Assembly: GCF_001949145.1 (NCBI RefSeq)
Contig: NW_019091503.1
Span: forward strand, 370,764 to 434,763
DNA length: 64,000 nt
DNA from: Acanthaster planci
Taxonomy: Eukaryota; Echinodermata; Asteroidea; Valvatida; Acanthasteridae
Direction: 5' to 3'
Shown here piece after piece: positions 40,388-52,687 of the stretch; the first letter of the stretch is position 1; each line of letters starts with the position of its first letter. Position numbers and translations under genes: made by a program. The notes beneath the pieces were generated by a model. It was not told where the DNA came from. It saw only the letters and a list, made by a program, of their open reading frames with translations, and did no database searches.

Positions 40388-40549
40388 GCGATTCACAGTA
40401 GTTCGCCTCCAAGAGTTTGCAACACGTTGGCCAATAACAGTGCGCGAAATCAGTTGACCCAGTGCGCGTTTGGAAAAGGTCGACAGATTTCGCGCGTTGT
40501 GATTGGCCCACAAGTTGATGATTCTTTGAGGCGCACTACTGTGAATCAC
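40388..40549. mobile_element. 162-bp palindromic MITE-like element
   Basis: Arms of about 60 bp at 40390-40451 and 40486-40547 are inverted copies of roughly three-quarters identity, beginning GATTCACAGTAGT when read inward from each end and meeting at GCGCGAAATC. It has no coding capacity. I could not identify a clear target-site duplication. Confidence 0.75.
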
Positions 40550-41013
40550 CAGTATTGAAAGTCTTTACGAAATTGTTTATATTAACTATTGTGTCGGATG
40601 GGGCAGTTAATGGTTTCTTAAACCTTATAAGGGAAATGATTTGCAGTCTAAATTTGAAGCTTTTTAGAATGATTCTTTCTTGAGACTGTTTATCTGTACC
40701 GTGCCCCAGACGTTGTCTAATCAAAATAAGAATAGACAAGTTTTTATGATGATACACTGAAAGTCTGTCTTATCAGCACGGCCATATGCCAACTCATGCG
40801 CACACGTTGTCCATTTGAAATATCGAACTGGCTCATTAGAAAATAATAATTTTTATAGGTTGTCTCAGCTATTTTGAAACACTCTTCCTTCCCATTCAAT
40901 AATTCGAATGTTCTAATTCGTTCAATTCGAATTTCACCTGCTGTAGGAAAATGCGGTTTTAGTAATTAAGCATTCAATTTAAGAGTTTGCTCACTACATT
41001 TGAACAACCGTTA

Positions 41014-41941
41014 TGGAGGACGAAAAGTGGCCATCTGCTTTTCTGCTATCAGAATAGTAGAAAAGCAGATTTTACGTCTTCGTAACATGCAATTTTGACT
41101 TTTCTACTTTTCTGCTACCTCAAAGGCAGAATGACCATTTTATTGTAATGCATTTTTCCACTTTTTTGCTTCAACAAATGTAGTTTTACTTTCCTCTTTT
41201 TGATGGCGGCCGAAAAGTTTGGCGACAACCGTGAATTCAACTTATCTGCTTTTGTGATACCGGAGAAGCAGATTTTACATAGGTGGCCAAAAAGTGGCCA
41301 TCTGCTTTTCTGTCCTCAATGGGCCGTGAATGGGGTCATGAACCTCTAGGTTACCACCATTTCCGTTGTGGGGGGAGTGAAGAAGTAAAGAAACCAATGC
41401 TTAACCATGTATTCTGCGGACCAATCCCATACGGCAGTATCAGTGTCCCAGTGAGGCAGAGAAAACAGCATCCCAAAGGAAATACAGTTTTACAGCTACA
41501 TGTATAGACACAAAAGCTTGCTTGGTCCAAGGAAAACATGTGAATCTTTCATAATAAAAGATAGGGTGGACTGTAATTATTGGTTTATACGTCTTCAATC
41601 CCCATGAAAGGAAATGGTCATAACCTGAGGTTCACGACCCCGTTCACGACCCTTGGAAGGCAGAAAAGAAAAAAAGTAGACTTCACGGTTGTTGTCAAAC
41701 GTTCGATCCTCATTTCTGCCTATTAGAAAGAAGAAAAGCAGATGACCGCTTTTCGGCCGTCAGCGAACAAAGAAAAAGTAAAATCTGCCTTTTTTGAAGC
41801 AGAAAAGTAGAAAAATGCATAACCAAACAATGTTCGTTTTGCTTTTCGAGGTGGCAGAAAAGTCGAAATTGCATGTTACCAGAATATAAAATCTGTACTA
41901 CTCTGATAGCAGAAAAGCAGATGGCCACTTTTCGTCCTCCA
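41014..41941. mobile_element. 928-bp foldback element with TA target-site duplication
   Basis: Both ends read TGGAGGACGAAAAGTGGCCA inward and are flanked by TA. The inverted similarity continues as a patchwork for about 300 bp on each side. The motif AAGTGGCCATCTGCTTTTCTG occurs at the left end and again inside near 41293, so the arm carries internal duplications. No transposase is visible, and the internal open frame of 74 codons matches nothing I know. The TA duplication fits non-autonomous Tc1/mariner-like mobilisation, but the long arms fit a foldback class. Confidence 0.8.
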
Positions 41942-44396
41942 TACACCATGTCTGGAAAATTCGTCAATATAAATTAAATTCGTCGTCGCTTTGTTGCAGA
42001 ATGGCGACGTCCACAGATTAAATTTGTCTTGCATCAGTCGCTGTAGTTTTGCAAGATAAAGAGGTCTTGCTTAAATTAATGAAAAGAGCGAAAATAGAGG
42101 AAAACAGTGTATACAATTTCTCTAATGATTCTTACGTTCCTCTTGTTCATTTTGCATCCAGCTAGACTTAGTCTTACACGTTTCCAAGAAAATGAAAAAG
42201 AAGATACTTCAGAATTCAAAAGAAAAAAGAATGAAAGCAGGAAAGCTATTTTATTTGAAACCATAAAATCACCACACTCGTGACTTGAATTTGATTCATC
42301 AACAATGAAATTGCCCAACAAAGTGACGAAATTCAATATTTGTAAGTGGACAAAATTGATTCTATAGGACTATTTCAAAATGTAAATCCGTTAATTTGAA
42401 TGAAATTCTTTAAATAATCAGGGAAACCTAGATATTGTCCAATAAAACCCAACACATTTAATTGTAAGAACATTCCATCGATAGCCTTTGACATCTTTTA
42501 AAAATCCCTCAGTTGCGAAAGATTTGTAGTGACAATATAGAAAGTGATATTTTTTTATCTGTAAAACAGGGTTCGAGTAAGATCAGTTGACAACAGACGA
42601 TGTTTGAGCTCATCTGCCGCCTTTACTTCCTTATGTATAATGTTTCCAATCTCATTTACGTCAAATGACTTGTTGACGCAAACATTTTCGAGGAGCAAAA
42701 GATGGAGAGAAATTAACTTTCGAATGTCATAATAAGGACAATTAAAAGATAATTTGCTCTGGTTTTACAGAAGGCTATTAAAGGCAAGTCTGTTAAGCAT
42801 GATATGTAGGCCTATTATGGGTTTTATGGCGGGGTCTTTACCCCTTGTTCTTGTGATGAAGATTACCCGGAGTTACACCCGGGACTGCTGAAGTTATTAC
42901 CAAGCAAATTATCAGTGCATAGCTATGTATTCTGCGGGACAATGCAGGATTTCCCCAGTCACATGTTACACTCTGATTTCTCGGCATGAATACGACACAT
43001 ACTCCTCCAGGCCAGTATTGTCGGATAACATGTATGTCGTAGGACAGCATCGTTTCTATGTCATTGTTTATCACTTTCACGGATATCCAAAATGCATACA
43101 CACAATGCAAAACTATCAAATAAAACAACATTTGCCATTTGACTTTATTCGTAATGGAATGACGGCTAGAGCCTTGGGTATAACGTCATCCATTTTCTCA
43201 AAGAAGCGGAAATGTTGAAAATGACTTTTTTCAAAGTTTTTGCGAGAGAGAAAAACAAAAATCCCCTAAATGTGTTTTTTACTGCTATTTTGCTTTCTTA
43301 CTGCCAGACAATAACTCGCGGTCATTTCACTGAAGGATATCTCAGCCCATCATTTCCTCTCTAGGGAGTAAGGGCTTTCCCCACATTGATATCCGAATCC
43401 TGCATGAGCCGCAACACAGTACATTTAACACCGGAAGCAACTTGTCTGCATGCACTGATTTGAAAGACTTCTGAGCTGAGTGAATATGATTACAGTAATG
43501 TATCAATTAAGTATCAGTATATCTTTCCTTGATTTTATGGAAATCGAAAGCCGGATTTAAGAGAGGTATTTTTCGAAGTACCAAATGGCAGAGTAATTAA
43601 GAAAGTTAAAAGCATTTAAATAAAAAACTAACCCCTACAACACAGATCAAAACAAAACGAAACACCCAAACAACTACAGAAGTTTTTAAAAATAAAAACT
43701 AACCATTTAGTCAGAAAAAGGCAACAGTTTCTCGTCAGAAATTGTAACACCTTGAAATATTTCTTATTCAGCATTCATTTACAGAATACGAAAGTTTGTT
43801 GAAAGGAAGATATCGTCATTCTCAGTATTTCTAAATGAAAGTAATGTTCAATCGGATAAAAAGTACTGGAACCCTTAAACATTCTTTAAAAAAATCAACA
43901 ATAATGTTTAAAAAATCTTTTGTACATTAATAAAAAATAAGTGTCTTGTAAAGTATTTCTCATGAAAAGTGCAAGAAAATATAACAAACGACAATTATTT
44001 ATTAATGGTATGAATCGAGCAGAAAAATATCGATATTAAAAACAGAAAACCAACTGATAATTGAATGTACATCTAACAACCCTAGATTCAGGCAACAGCA
44101 GCCCTTGTATTTTGTGTAGTGTTGTAATGATAGCGGATTTGCTACCGACGATAGCATCTGATTCCGGAGTAGACCTCACAGCTCTGGTGTTTCCCCGTCC
44201 TGTTTCTAACCAATGGGAGGTGACTCGTAGCGGTCTAAAAATAACACTTCTTTTAGAAGATACCTGAACGAACTTATTTTCGCCCTGAGTTTTTCCCTAA
44301 TTATTAAATCATTGAGTTTACCGATTTCTTTCTCGGTTATTTTTAGGGAGAGGGTAGATATCCCTGTTTTTCCGGATATTCAACCTGCTGAAAAAT

Positions 44397-44403
44397 TATA
44401 TAA
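44397..44403 (+). promoter_or_regulatory. Candidate TATA box of the IL-17-like gene
   Basis: TATATAA lies about 180 bp before the presumed start codon. A start site about 30 bp downstream would leave a first exon of about 150 bp ending at 44578. The placement is inferred only from position and motif. Confidence 0.4.
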
Positions 44404-44575
44404 CTGTTCTCTGGCATCCCAGGGACAACATTCAGCCATCCAAAAGCGTCGAGAATCAAACCTGCAACTCAGACCAACTCCAACTGCATCGACAGCTAAG
44501 GACAATCAACATCAACTATCAACACTTATACTGATCTGATTTGAGAAGATCTCGTGCAAACTCAAACTCCATAAT

Positions 44576-46799
44576 GGTAAGTTCTAGTAACTTGTTTGAG
44601 CATTATGTTTAAGAGGCTGGAAAGACAGGGACGGGGAGCCTACTTGTTCGTCAGCCTACATCCAACAACAGTCAACACTCCGTAACGGTTCGCTGCAGTT
44701 TTCCAGAGATGTTCTGGAAAGATTCACGACATATAAATCAACAGTAAAAACTCTACTGCATGTGAACAGTTTCTGAAAGAAAATGGGCTTGGTTTGTTCT
44801 CACTGCAGCAGAAATGTCCAGGCCGCATCACCACTGCAGTTGTATTTTCTCAATCGCCTTCAAAGTCTGCTGGCATTTCAGCTGTAAAAAATATCAAACG
44901 CACAAACCAGAATGGACACTTCCATTTTAAAGTAATAATTTATCATAATGGCAAACCTATAGGAGTCACATTTTTGAAGACTTGGTTTTATATACACAAT
45001 CGGCAGCTATTACAAAACAGAGAATTAAATATACAAATTCAGTGAGTGTTGAAACCACACCTTTATTGCCTTTACAAGTGTACCTGGTTAGATTACTGTA
45101 GTTTGCAGGAATGTATATTTATTGTAATAATGTTTTTCAAAATATCATTCAATTTTCGTGCAGGAATTTCTAGCTTCGTGTGTTATGACCATCATCCTTG
45201 GTGCCTCATTGACGGGAGGTAATGTCATCCCTCAGCTGAGAGAGAACGGCGCTGAGAACACGCAAATCCTAGACACCGTGGGCATCTCCAGTCTCTTGGA
45301 TGCCTTATCTAGTGATTCAGAAACCGTTATACAGCTGGAGGTTGGTCAAGACGTGGTCGGTCAACAGAGTGGTAAACGCTCCATCTCTTCTGACACCAAT
45401 CTCAGCGGATCACCTGCTGCCTTTGCTATCGCAGAAGACTTGAGCGGAGCTGATCTGGCCCAAATTCTGCAGGGGCTTATGAGCGAATCGGATGGTGTGA
45501 CTGTACCATCAAGTATCGGCTGTACAGGGGAACCTCAGGTTTCCAGTTCAACCGTCGGAGTCTCCTCGTATACACCACAAGAGTGTGCGCCAGAACAAGT
45601 ACCTGCAATAGACTACTCACATGCTAACACTAGGGGGCTCTGTCCATGGACATACGTGGAGAACACCGATATTGACAGGTAAGAACCAAAGCCTTCATCC
45701 AACGCCCAATAAATTGTTCAGTAATGCCTTTGGCAGCTTTTTGACTAGTAAAGAACATCTTTCAAAGTGTAAAAAATAGACGATTCAACCATCGATCAGT
45801 GTGGTCTGGTCGTCTCTGGTGTATCACCTGCTTAATTAATTTAAGACGTAAATAGAGAACTCTTTCTCTCCATCTTCAGCTTCTCATTTAACTGGACACA
45901 ACATCCAGGGAATTGCAACACATGCCAGAAACCAACTTATATATCTGATTCAGACAAAAAAAATCAGAGTTTTTTCTGCAACAATGACATTCGCTGCGCT
46001 GAGACTTTGAAATTCTGTTCGTTTTAACCCCGTCGGATTTTTAGCTGTCTATTTACGAAGTCTGAACAGTGTTGCTCTATCTCATCTGCTATGTTCTGAA
46101 ACTCCACAGGTATCCCAGCACTTTGCTGTACGCTCAGTGCTCGTGCAGCAACTGTGTGAGACAGAATGTTTCTGATGACTTTGGCTGTCATCCAATCTAC
46201 CATGACACCAAAGTGCTTCGTAAGCACTCTTGTCAAGGCGGGATTCAAATGTAAGTACGACAATGCTGCAAGGATATCCAGTGGCGCTTCTACTAAAGGC
46301 AGAGCCAGGGAAAGATTAACGAATCATTTTAAGTGAAAATGAAAACTTCAGTTGGCTTTTGAAAAGGAAAATCTTTAATTTACAGTTGGAAAAGTTTAAC
46401 TACTGAAGAACTACGTTATGTGTATAGAGTCAATTTTGAATTTCCATCTTCTAAAACTGGTACTTCTAGGAGAATGATGCTGGTCTCATATCCCTTATGA
46501 ATGTGAACATACGGCGGAAAAACCTGTGCTGGAAAGTCGAACCATTGTGGATCATTACTCAATGATTCTAGTTCTGCTTTGTTCCTAAAGACGTTATATA
46601 TAAAGACGTTTCGTTGAAACTTTTAACGAGAAGACTGTCACTGATTGCAGGAAGTTCTCCCACGAGAATTGCAGCGTTTATAAAAGTCGTTTTGATTTTT
46701 TTTTTTATTTTTCAATATTTTCTTTTAAGATATGAAGCATACTACGAAAGAGTGCCGGTAGCATGCGCTTGTCTGCACACCAAGGAAATCGAGGCTTAG
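44576..46799 (+). CDS. IL-17-like secreted cytokine
   Basis: IL-17 family cytokines are secreted cystine-knot dimers that signal through IL-17 receptors; several marine invertebrates carry large IL-17 sets. Four coding exons join in phase: 44576-44578 (only the ATG, directly before GTAAGT), 45164-45678, 46110-46250 and 46730-46799, giving 242 residues. After Met a hydrophobic signal segment is seen (FLASCVMTIILGASLTGG), then a long variable Ser-rich pro-region, then the IL-17 fold: CPWTYVENTDIDRYPSTL, AQCSCSNC, CHPIYHDTKVLRKHSC and YYERVPVACACL. The CPW, D-x-D-R-Y-P, paired CxC and terminal VACAC patterns are diagnostic of the family. The pro-region (about 150 residues before CPW) is longer than in vertebrate IL-17s. 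An extra phase-compatible exon lies in intron 2 (see the entry at 45880). AATAAA near 47119 may end the transcript. The exact start is inferred; the domain call is secure. Confidence 0.9.
45880..46027 (+). other. Possible alternative last exon of the IL-17-like gene
   Basis: A strong acceptor (pyrimidine-rich tract then TTCAG) opens at 45880 in the same phase as the regular third exon. Spliced from 45678 it would replace the IL-17 cystine knot with 49 codons (after a Ser at the junction) starting FSFNWTQHPGNCNTC, with five cysteines and ending in TAA at 46025-46027. The frame stays open throughout. It does not resemble IL-17 beyond the cysteines. It could be a decoy isoform, a relic of another gene, or chance. 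Confidence 0.35.
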
Positions 46800-49700
46800 A
46801 ATGGTAGGAAAACGTTCAAGACAGGAGAAGGCAACTAACAGCGATCGAGGTACCCGGAAGGCCCTGTGTCGGTAATTATTAGGACTTAGCAGGCAAAGAT
46901 GTGTAAAAGTCTGATTTGCATTTGAACTGGAAAACCAAAAAATGTTTGAACGTGTATGAGAGAGATTTTTGTCTTTGCTACATATCACAGGAATATGTGG
47001 CCAAGACAAAAATTTCTCTCATATATTAGTTTTGAATACAATGCAAACCCTAATTGCAGTTTTACAACACAAGTTTGAAATTCTGAAATTTCAGGAAACA
47101 AAGGCAAAATATCTAGCTAAATAAAAACATTCGTTTTTGGACATCCGAAAGGGCGTTTCGGCTGTATTTGGAGGGGATATATTAATGCTTAACGTTTGTT
47201 GATAATTAAATTTGAATTATATAAGCCTATTTATCCTCCTATTTATTAAAATACAAAATATGACCGTATTTATTTATATTTTGTCATTTGCAATACCCAT
47301 CGCTGTGCAATGCATTTTGTAGTAAATGAAATTTATTTATCTAATTTATAAATGATGTCTATTAAGATTTAATGCAATCAAGTGTTCATCCACTGACGTG
47401 CCACAGAAAATATGAATGTTTTTTCTATTTATATAAATTGTATGCAATACAAAATGATTTTTATTGATAATCTGTTGTTGATTCAATTGTCGAATCAACA
47501 TGGTTGAATATTTCATAACAAGAACCGCTGCATTAAGCAGTGATCGAAGTAGCACATATTGTGCTGAGAACTCATTGAATTATGTTGGCCATTTTGTGGC
47601 TTTGACTTTGTAACTTGCGTTTAAAGAATTCTATTGCAAAGTTTTTCTATATTTATACTTCTGTAATGTATTTTTTACGGAAGCTGGCAAGTGCCAAGGG
47701 AGAAGAAGATCTTAAATATGTTGTAAGATGCACGTGAATTTTTGAACCATTATCTGGCCACTGCCGGGGAGCGCTTCAAAAATTTCACGCGAATATAAAA
47801 AGGTAATTCTTCTCATACTCTGATTTTGAGAGGGGTTCGCAGTTGTAGTGTGTAGGCTTATGTAGTCGTCAGGAAGATAAGTCAACTCTGAGTTTCAGCT
47901 GTAAACTTAGTTCAAGACGTAATTGTAATTTGGAGGGAGTGCTGCTTGTAGTCCTCCCCAAACCCCAGCAGGCACGTAACCGAGTAGGTAATAGATGGCT
48001 GACTTTGAGCCGTCATGTGAGGGCGCACCACAAAGGGATCGGGATCACCTCATCGACGATCGATCATTCACTAAAATCTATTTTAAAAACGTCAATGAAA
48101 TTAATTTTTCAAACCACATAGAAACGTTTCAATGAAAAAGAGCCGCCGGGTAGGTTAAAGAAAAATTCAATAAAATCCGATAATGAAAATTTTTGTTGCA
48201 ATAAGCCAAAGTCAGGTTTGCTGATTATCTTTGTACCAGAGATAAAAAATTAGAACTATAGATTACTAAAATAGATTTGCAGTCTGCAGTTTTTTTGGCA
48301 ATGCGTATTGACAGAGCTCATTTGTATATAAATGCATAATATTTGCTGATTGTATGGAGTTTAGTTTTATGATTGTTCACGTACTATTAAGTCTGCTATT
48401 CCATTGAATAAAAATTAAAATCTTGTTAATTCACAGTCCATCTTCAATGACTAGCTTCTTGCACCAAGACTGGTATTACAATGAATCGCTTCGATGACTC
48501 GAATCGAGTCTGACTTATGACTTGACTGGAATCCACTCAAGTCACAGTACTTGGCAATTCGACTAAACTTCCAAGTGACTAACTTGACTCGCTCAAGTCA
48601 TTCCTCGACTAGTAGACCGCTTCGACTCTTTCATCAGAAGATTTGACTCAGGTCGAAGGCTAATGACACCTGAACCCCAAATTTAAGTTAAAACTGCGGT
48701 GATTTTGAATGTTCAAATGTTTGCATTCTTCGTGTTAACGTCTGGTTTTAGCCGCTTATCCATATCGGGTAAAAACACTCGCCATATCACAGATCAATTC
48801 CCATGTCTTGTTTTTTAAATGCATTGCTTACCTAACTACCCCACTGAGAACACTGCTTTGCCCAGTTTTTGGTGCAAGTTTGAGAGCAGACCATTGGTGA
48901 ACCACTGTTCGGTTGACCAAGTTCGGCCTCCCGAACTTCCATGTTTATTTTCACGCTCTACGAAATGAGACGATTTTTTACATTGACTTGTGGTGTTAAC
49001 TAATTAGATAGCATCTGTGACCTGAAGTGACTCGCAATCGAACAAAAACTAGACGCAACTAGACTCGATCACACAGTGTGAATCCATCGATTTTTTCTTG
49101 ATTCTATTTATTATACTTGTCATGAGCCACTTTCGTGAAATGACTCGACTCGGCTCGAGTCACGAACCCAGTGACACCTTCTTACACCGTATGTGCAAGC
49201 AAGAACATGTTAAAAGTAGCATAATCGGCCAAGGGGAGAGCAGTAATCGAACATCAACGTTTCCGTGTGTCACTAGATATTTTAGTGGTTATCAACACTA
49301 GTTTCATGGGTACCTTCTAAAGATGGTTTTCTCACGACTATAACGCATTGTAGTGCGTTAGTATAAACACGGCTGTCGCCAAGACTTTTTCCACGAGAGG
49401 GATAACAAAGAACTCAGCAGGAAACCTGATAAACAACGACAGATGGAAGGGGGGTCAACTCGGAAGGCCTTATAAGGGTAGCTGCAATCAATGTTTTTGA
49501 TTGTAAACCTGTAAAATGTACTTTTGTGCCCCAGTAAACCTTATTTTCAATTTTTTCAAAGGGTATTTTAATGCCTTTTTGGTTGTTATGCTAATGAGAT
49601 TTCCATGTTCATGAGCAAAACTGTGATGTCATCCCAGGAAAAAGCCTCAATGTTACATTGGTTTGTACACAAAAAAGTCCAGCGTTTTGGTAAAGTTTCC

Positions 49701-52687
49701 TGGACTAAGTTTTCTCTTCTTTGCTGATTCATTGTTGTTTATGTGCATAGCAATAAGAAACCATCAACCTCTCTCTGAAATGTTATCAGTTGGTAAATTC
49801 TGGGTTCACAATTTGAACAGAAATACCTATGCACTGCACCATGTCTTCCCAGCAACAGCGCCCCCAGTTGTCCGGGAAAACATGGTTGATTTTGATTGCT
49901 TAATAAAAAGTGTGCACTTTTCAATTCATTTAACCAAACAGGAGCGTGGAAGAGTGTTAATACTATGAAGAAAAATATAAAGATGTAAAAAATTGTGTCG
50001 CAGAAAAAAATTCATCGTAGCTACACTTTAAAACAAGTTTTTGATCATCGTCCCTTTAATCTCTCTGGTTTTGCTTCTACGTGTACTTTTTCATTTCTTT
50101 TTTCCCTTGTTAATTATTTTTTCTATTTTTTCCCTAATTTTTGGGGGGCATTTTTTTGTGGCACCCATGAGCAAAATCATGGTTTCATACTGATTTTCCC
50201 TGCCCAAGAAATTGTTCAGCTCTTAACCCATTCAAATGTACGGTCTCATCTTTCAAAATCTCAAACAAACATTGACGAGAATATGCCTACAGGTCTCCTT
50301 TAACACATTTGCCAATTTCGATTTCCCCAGGATGTTTTGACATTCTTCTCTCATTATAAAAACACGTAGTTTACGTGCTTATAGTGTAGGTCACTGTACA
50401 ATACCAGGAAAAGCAACCTTTAACAAATACATGTACACGTAAACTTGGTTGTCCTTGGCCGGTTCAATTATTAAGGGACAATACGAGTTAGCCGCGTTGG
50501 ACCAACTCACTCGCCAAGGTTCACCAGTAGGGCAGAATTATACCTCATTATTACGGCTGATATAATAATCTACCATGAGTGGCTAGCTTTGCACGCCTCT
50601 CACTGACATCACCATTCAATCCTCTCCCAAGGAGACGTAAGCAAGGGGAGCAACACTGCTGGTGAAACACACAGGTACGTTGATATTTTTACTGGTAAGC
50701 CCCACTCTTTATGTCTCCTGCATGGAATGGTCAGACAGCATTGCCCCTTTTGTCCGATCACAACTTCACATCAGGTGAACTATGGCGAAACCAGCGCGTT
50801 ATTATGCAGACTTTGTAAACATCGATTTACAGCAGGCCAAGTTGCCATGTCTTGTATGTGGTAGGTGATCAGGAGGATGGGTTTTCACTCGGGAAATTGG
50901 GATCGTATGTACTATGCATGCACCAACCGTCCACCCATGTATCTCAACGGTTACTTTATGATTCTCGCTGCAAGTATCTCGCTGGCCTTTCTGCATGTTA
51001 ACCAGTGACAGAATAGACTTGAGTCAAGTCTAGTGACAGAAGGGCGCAGGCCTGAGGGAAAATAAATTCAATTGGCTTCTATGTTTGGGGGGGGGGGAGT
51101 AGTCTATGATGATAAGTCTATAGACCTTTTCACCACTTGAATAAATGTAAACAATACCACCACGAGTGGACCGCCTCGGCCACGGTGATCGCGTATATTC
51201 CTAGGGGCAGCTTCAACCACGTGCAAGCGCACCTGCTAACGCTGCATGGTTGACTAGTGTATCTCGAATAGCTAGAGCAACATCACTCATTACCATCACA
51301 ACACATCATAGGTCCAGCACGATCGTGACATCACATAGCTATGAGCTATATAAATTGATACAGCAATGACTGTGAACAGCCAGAATTAGAACCCATTACT
51401 GCGGGACGATCCGGTTGCACTCTGGTGTTACAACGACAAGGTGTTTCGACTTTGCAAAGTTTTGTAGGTGCACGCACTCCGAGGTGAGTTAAGGACCTGT
51501 AAGCAAAGGCGTATTCAGCTTTAGGTGTGTGTGTTGGGGGAAATCAAAAGCGAATGCTGCTTCGGGATCTTTCAACATGACGTTGGGGAAAATAAAATCC
51601 TTACTCAGGGTCCCGACATCCTGGCTTTTATTTGCTTCAGATTTTTTTTGGGTTTCATTGCTGATGTTTGAGAAATGAATACCGATTGATTTCTTTTCTA
51701 CTCACCTATGAAGTATTCTAAACAAATTCCGCGGGGGGGGGTTCAAGTCCCCCCCGCTGGATACGCCACTGCTTGTATGTCCACAGTGTGTGTTATGGCC
51801 CACCCCGCAGTGTTGGATAATCGGAGTCTCCCAGGGTCAGTCTACGGTGCCAAAAGTGTCGTACCTAACAAGACAAATGATGTCAGAGTTTGTAGATTTC
51901 AAGAGGTCGCAACGTTCGCCCCCCTGGCCAAGAAAATAAATAACCCACGGTATCCATGTCAACAGACAGTTGTTCCATAAGTTGGGTCTATATCAAACAC
52001 ACGAGATTTGATATGTTAAACGCATGAACGCTAGCCAAGATCGTCCTTTTTGAACCATGTAAGTTATAAACACCGCTACTTGACATTTTATGCATAAAAT
52101 TTGCTTCCACCATTTTTGGAGACACACCTTTAAGTAAGTAGGTTGGCATTAAAGGATGTTGAAATAATTATACACATCACCATAGGCCTATGTGTAAAGA
52201 AGGACTATCCAGGGAAGTTAAGTACACAACGAAGGCTGGAACAGTCACTTTGCCTGCCGTCGTCAGGCTGTAGCTTGGAAGCCCCCAAAGAAAGCATTCA
52301 TCATAGAGGTCTTCTTTTGGGAAAAAAACAGTAAGAGGCTTCACCAACAGCGACAACTACATGCACTAACCCTTCCTTTGTACGAACAAATTTCGCACTC
52401 CTCCAACAAATTATCCGGGATCATACGCATCCAGGTAGTAAATATGAGACTCATGTATAAAAAGTATCTTATTATGTTTCGTCTCATGGAAAGACCTCTC
52501 TTAGTGAAAATGTCAACCTACCATCCAGTCATGCAAGACCAGTTTGCATTCAACTTACCACAAAACAAGGGCACTAGAGGTACACCGATATGCATGAGCA
52601 ACTTGTCGTGAACAACCTCGCTCAACAGGAAATTCGTGAATCTGAAAAGTGCACTTTTTATCAAAACAGAAAGAAAGGTTGATACAA
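46800..52687. other. Gene-free stretch between the IL-17-like and methyltransferase genes
   Basis: No secure exon. About 48495-48660 is rich in imperfect GACTCGAGTC-like and ACTTGACT-like words, which suggests a degenerate simple repeat. A possible upstream exon at 50782-50860 (ATG, then a GTAGGT donor; starts MAKPARYYADF) could belong to the methyltransferase gene, but the join is weak. Confidence 0.4.

Larger units (their letters stand above)
34875..44396. other. Gene-free, repeat-rich stretch upstream of transporter copy B
   Basis: No coding exon is recognised in about 9.5 kb. A short palindrome (CGTAATCATTTTTTT and its complement) sits at 34929-34967. Two diverged copies of one segment lie near 35260-35345 and 35595-35690 (shared TGTAGTTTTCACG or CGTAGTTTTCACG). 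Foldback elements at 37.6, 40.4 and 41.0 kb are listed separately. The promoter of copy B should lie in the left part. Confidence 0.5.

Noticed and set aside
46024-46263. 79-codon minus-strand open frame
   Set aside because: It is the antisense of the third IL-17 exon, which has clear family motifs on the plus strand.
51735-51770. tRNA T-arm-like sequence with GGTTCAAGTCCC
   Set aside because: The stem is a long G/C run, and no A box, anticodon arm or acceptor stem fits around it.
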